IMG/VR virus record: IMGVR_UViG_3300037258_000147
Location: 40,681-104,680 of that record
Direction: 5' to 3' (one strand)
Length of the DNA stretch: 64,000 nt
DNA from: a virus
Shown: in pieces, positions 62,969 to 64,000 of the stretch
How the letters are laid out: every line of letters begins with the position of its first letter
Position numbering within the stretch: position 1 is the first letter of the stretch
Notes under the pieces: model-generated
The model's database searches: none
Seen by the model: only the letters and a program-made list of their open reading frames with translations
What the model was told of the DNA's origin: nothing
Program-made: the position numbers and the translations under genes

Positions 62969-63657
62969 CCGAAGCCATTATTTTAGCGCCGATAAACCAA
63001 GAAGCCGCCCTGAAAATTGGGGAGGAAATTGACGTACTACTAAGTCATATATCCACCAACGAACTTAAGCTGTCGAAATCCTACGCCCGTTTAGGCAGTA
63101 AGTTGAAAGAAGTCAAGGTAAACCAGTATTGGATATCGCTTGGATACGAAAAATTCACAGGTTATTTAGAACACGTTCGAGCTAAATTAGGAAAAGAGAG
63201 GTCGCATTTGTACGCTATTTTGTCCGTAGCCGAGAGTCTACTTCCTCATATCTCCGAAGAAAAACTTGAGCAGATCGGAATAAGCAAAGCTCACGAACTA
63301 AGGCGGCTGATACAGCAAGGCGGAAGCGTAGAAACAGACGTAGACTCCGGCGACTCGGATCAACCTGTCCATTTATTGGACTATGCCTCGGACCCCAAGA
63401 CTACAGCAAAAGCTCTTAGGGTAAAGGTAAATGAAGCCCTTCATATTTTCGAGCAGCCTAAAGGAAACTGGTTTGACATCCAAGGATTTTACGCAACCCC
63501 AGACGAGAGAAAGGAAATTGAAGAGTTCTGGGAGATTGGTAGGAAGGTTTTGCAAATTGAGGCGGAGCAGGAGCACGAAGTCCGCAAGCAAGTTTTCTTA
63601 GCTTCAGTCCGAGAATCTACAAGTAGCTGGGTCGTGGAGGTGGAAAATGGACGGTGA
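62965..63657 (+). CDS. Helical DNA-binding-like protein (230 aa)
   Basis: ATGA overlap. NELKLSKSYARLGSKLKEVKVNQYWISLGYEKFTGYLEHVR..., HLYAILSVAESLLPHISEEKLEQIGISKAHEL resembles the helix-turn-helix/DUF3102-type layout seen at 34502. In-frame GTCC palindrome at 63367 (VHLLDY). Possible regulator; unproven. Confidence 0.55.
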   Translation: MTEAIILAPINQEAALKIGEEIDVLLSHISTNELKLSKSYARLGSKLKEVKVNQYWISLGYEKFTGYLEHVRAKLGKERSHLYAILSVAESLLPHISEEKLEQIGISKAHELRRLIQQGGSVETDVDSGDSDQPVHLLDYASDPKTTAKALRVKVNEALHIFEQPKGNWFDIQGFYATPDERKEIEEFWEIGRKVLQIEAEQEHEVRKQVFLASVRESTSSWVVEVENGR

Positions 63658-63844
63658 TTACGACTTGATTAATGTCTGTGACGAGTGTTTTCAGGCTTCT
63701 TGCTGGGCCGGTAAATTTTACTGTGACGGGTATAAAACCGCTGGGATTGCAACAATCCCAAAGTGGGTAGCTCGAAGGCTTGGATTAGAGCACGAGGACT
63801 ACATAAACCTCCCCGAGGTCCAGGTCAGTAATGTCAAAATCTAA
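63647..63844 (+). CDS. Zinc-containing small protein (65 aa)
   Basis: VCDECFQASCWAGKFYCDGYKTAGI: Cys cluster, then KWVARRLGLEHEDYINLPEV. The frame overlaps both neighbours. Unknown. Confidence 0.5.
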   Translation: MDGDYDLINVCDECFQASCWAGKFYCDGYKTAGIATIPKWVARRLGLEHEDYINLPEVQVSNVKI

Positions 63845-64000
63845 AAAGCCCAAGATTGTCCACGTACTAATAGGTCCAGAAGGCAAGCCAACTAGGATTT
63901 TCCGAACAAAAGACTGGCTGGATTTTCCGACAAATCAGGTTGTTTTAATGGACAGGGGTTTGGCAGTTCGGCGAATTCGGGAACAGGTTTTTGACAGAAC
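63831..64000 (+). CDS. Hypothetical protein, runs off right edge
   Basis: MSKSKKPKIVHVLIGPEGKP TRIFRTKDWLDFPTNQVVLM and onward; open to base 64000. Basic start, alpha/beta. Partial, unknown. Confidence 0.45.
   Translation, partial: MSKSKKPKIVHVLIGPEGKPTRIFRTKDWLDFPTNQVVLMDRGLAVRRIREQVFDR

Noticed and set aside
1-64000. CRISPR array
   Set aside because: The repeated palindrome is unevenly spaced and lacks spacer-length regularity; the tandem coding repeats are contiguous.
1-64000. Stop-codon reassignment or suppressor tRNA
   Set aside because: Core genes end normally at all three stops and no clear suppressor anticodon was found.

Overview
The window is most of one arm of a tailed double-stranded DNA phage, or an integrated relative of one. 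The left 23 kb is coded almost wholly on the minus strand. It holds a large terminase truncated by the left edge, small virion-associated proteins, long signal-peptide-bearing fibre/spike proteins (2987-8300), an array of about 37 recognisable tRNA genes (9716-19138) broken up by homing-type endonucleases, and then a nuclease, two metallopeptidase-like proteins, a cell-wall glucosaminidase and a GGQ release-factor-like protein. A non-coding AT-rich stretch near 22.9-23.5 kb is where transcription diverges. From 23.9 kb onward every gene is on the plus strand.

The plus arm begins at a strong sigma70-type promoter (23913) with about 20 tiny early genes. It continues with a tyrosine integrase (30792), an imported GC-rich block (32.1-34.35 kb) and a near-complete replication/recombination set. 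That set is a family A DNA polymerase, RNA ligase, nucleotidyltransferase, clamp-loader ATPase, RecT/Bet-like annealing protein, SSB, a UvrD-type helicase split into two overlapping genes, a PD-(D/E)XK nuclease, two metallophosphoesterases, an HNH nuclease, a replication-initiator-like protein, a cytosine and an adenine-type DNA methyltransferase, a DHH phosphoesterase, a primase-helicase and a sliding clamp. Integrase suggests a temperate ancestry. The host is not shown directly. The GC-rich secreted fibre/spike genes look bacterial in style (I thought of Acidobacteria, but this is only inference).

Three things stand out. First, a 15-bp palindrome, GTCC-N7-GGAC with an AT-rich centre, occurs about 39 times exactly and about 9 more times with one mismatch. 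It lies between genes, at stop/start junctions, over a promoter, in frame inside core replication genes, and as the variable arm of two tRNA-Ser genes. Second, the tRNA array covers all 20 amino acids but is chemically odd: the normally invariant 19-56 tertiary pair occurs as G-C, A-U, C-G and U-A in different tRNAs, position 33 is C or A in seven tRNAs, and two Arg tRNAs lack a normal D-arm and share a new layout. Third, at least two homologous ~110-145-nt RNAs (20017-20128 minus, 35394-35536 plus) start exactly 6 nt downstream of their own -10 boxes and are closed by perfect terminal helices.

RNA ligase, nucleotidyltransferase, phosphoesterases, release-factor-like protein and the tRNA set together would suit a phage that takes over, protects and repairs its own decoding machinery; this is inference. 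All coordinates and foldings were read by eye; no database or folding program was run.
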